Assembly (NCBI RefSeq): GCF_015291725.1
Contig: NZ_CP030038.1
Span: 62,001 to 126,000, forward strand
Direction: 5' to 3'
Origin: Bradyrhizobium sp. CCBAU 51765
GTDB lineage: Bacteria; Pseudomonadota; Alphaproteobacteria; Rhizobiales; Xanthobacteraceae
DNA length: 64,000 nt
Of the stretch, positions 63,815-64,000 are shown piece after piece. Position numbers and translations under genes: made by a program. Positions within the stretch are counted from its first letter, which is position 1. Every line of letters begins with the position of its first letter. The notes below the pieces were generated by a model. It ran no database searches, was not told the DNA's origin, and saw only the letters and a list, made by a program, of their open reading frames with translations.

Positions 63815-64000
63815 GTGTCGCCGTCATGACCGCCAGTCTCACGCCTGAATTCCGCGCCGGAGGCACCGATTTCAGCGAACGCCGCCGCAGCGGCGTGTCG
63901 CAGGGCATGCTGATCGACATCTCGGCCACCGGCGACAAGATGATCACCTGGGATGCCGACGGAGCCGCCCGGATCGGTGCGCTGACCACCATCGCCACGA
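63811..64000 (+). CDS. FAD-binding subunit of the molybdenum hydroxylase (N-terminal part, cut by window edge)
   Basis: Begins with GTG at 63811, overlapping the stop codon of the fused subunit gene (GTGA). The visible 63 residues include LTPEFRAGGTDFSERRRSGV and IGALTTIAT, where A-G-G-T-D and the G-A-L-T-T-I-A motif are the FAD-binding segments of CoxM/XdhB-type flavoproteins. It would pass electrons from the iron-sulfur clusters to NAD+ or another acceptor. Confidence 0.85.
   Translation, partial: MSVAVMTASLTPEFRAGGTDFSERRRSGVSQGMLIDISATGDKMITWDADGAARIGALTTIAT

Overview
The window is high-GC chromosomal DNA from an alphaproteobacterium, almost certainly Bradyrhizobium or a close relative in the Nitrobacteraceae. 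Reasons: an Irr iron regulator with the GCPWHD heme motif and a His-rich site at the same residue numbers I recall for B. japonicum Irr, next to fabA; a ROSE RNA thermometer in front of a small heat-shock gene; a DivL-type kinase with Tyr at the phosphoacceptor site; an AccD without its zinc finger; and many dispersed palindromic repeats between genes. This is mostly core chromosome with two insertion sequences and one small repeat-flanked cassette; I see no prophage, CRISPR array or plasmid-type region.

Layout. 1-1520: katG (cut by the window edge) divergent from oxyR (peroxide defence). 1528-4543: acetyltransferase, a tandem pair of unknown secreted paralogues, a glutathione transferase. 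4661-8252: fabI, fabB and fabA (unsaturated fatty acid synthesis) on the minus strand, divergent from irr. 8398-14693: SH3-domain protein, 2-hydroxyacid dehydrogenase, LysR regulator divergent from an aldo/keto reductase, a ThiF/MoeB-like E1 enzyme, and a secreted protein with a trypsin-like fold that lacks the catalytic histidine. 14763-15874: an IS110-family element. 16178-22516: orphan ParA-like ATPase, mutM, ubiE-ubiB, coaBC, dut. 22540-23730: an IS5-family element. 24083-29353: divL, a tsaE-amgK fusion, a PilZ protein and murU. 29576-36617: addB-addA and trxA. 36722-44889: DNA ligase, phosphoesterase, then the minus-strand run trpF-trpB-trpA-accD-folC, broken by an oppositely oriented DUF559 cassette. 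44473-50734: minus-strand aroA-cmk-rpsA-sppA-ihfB-lapA. 50895-54299: a TIGR02300 protein, tRNA-Ala, a GIY-YIG protein, ohrR/ohr and a class III CoA-transferase. 54757-59044: ugpBAEC glycerol-phosphate uptake behind a Pho box. 59316-60064: hsp20 and a DUF1150 gene under a ROSE thermometer. 60489-64000: TetR regulator and a molybdenum hydroxylase operon running off the end.

Most interesting points. (1) CoaBC, the essential coenzyme A enzyme, carries an N-terminal FitA/VapB-like ribbon-helix-helix DNA-binding domain, and two nearly identical 17-bp perfect palindromes lie over its apparent promoter; this looks like a CoA enzyme that may repress its own gene. (2) The IS110 element sits inside one of the genome's palindromic repeats, which fixes its ends to the base. 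The 160 bp upstream of its transposase folds into two loops whose guide segments match the actual target and the actual element ends, as expected of a bridge RNA. (3) The DUF559 nuclease-like gene between trpA and trpB is enclosed by 49-bp inverted repeats with only two mismatches. (4) Several proteins keep their fold but lack a hallmark residue: AccD, the secreted serine-protease-like protein, the aldo/keto reductase, the ThiF/MoeB protein and DivL.

Regulatory sites readable from the sequence include the irr promoter with a possible iron control element, the Pho box of ugp, paired direct repeats for OhrR, a palindrome touching the tetR start codon, and intrinsic terminators after rpsA, ihfB, trxA and ugpC.
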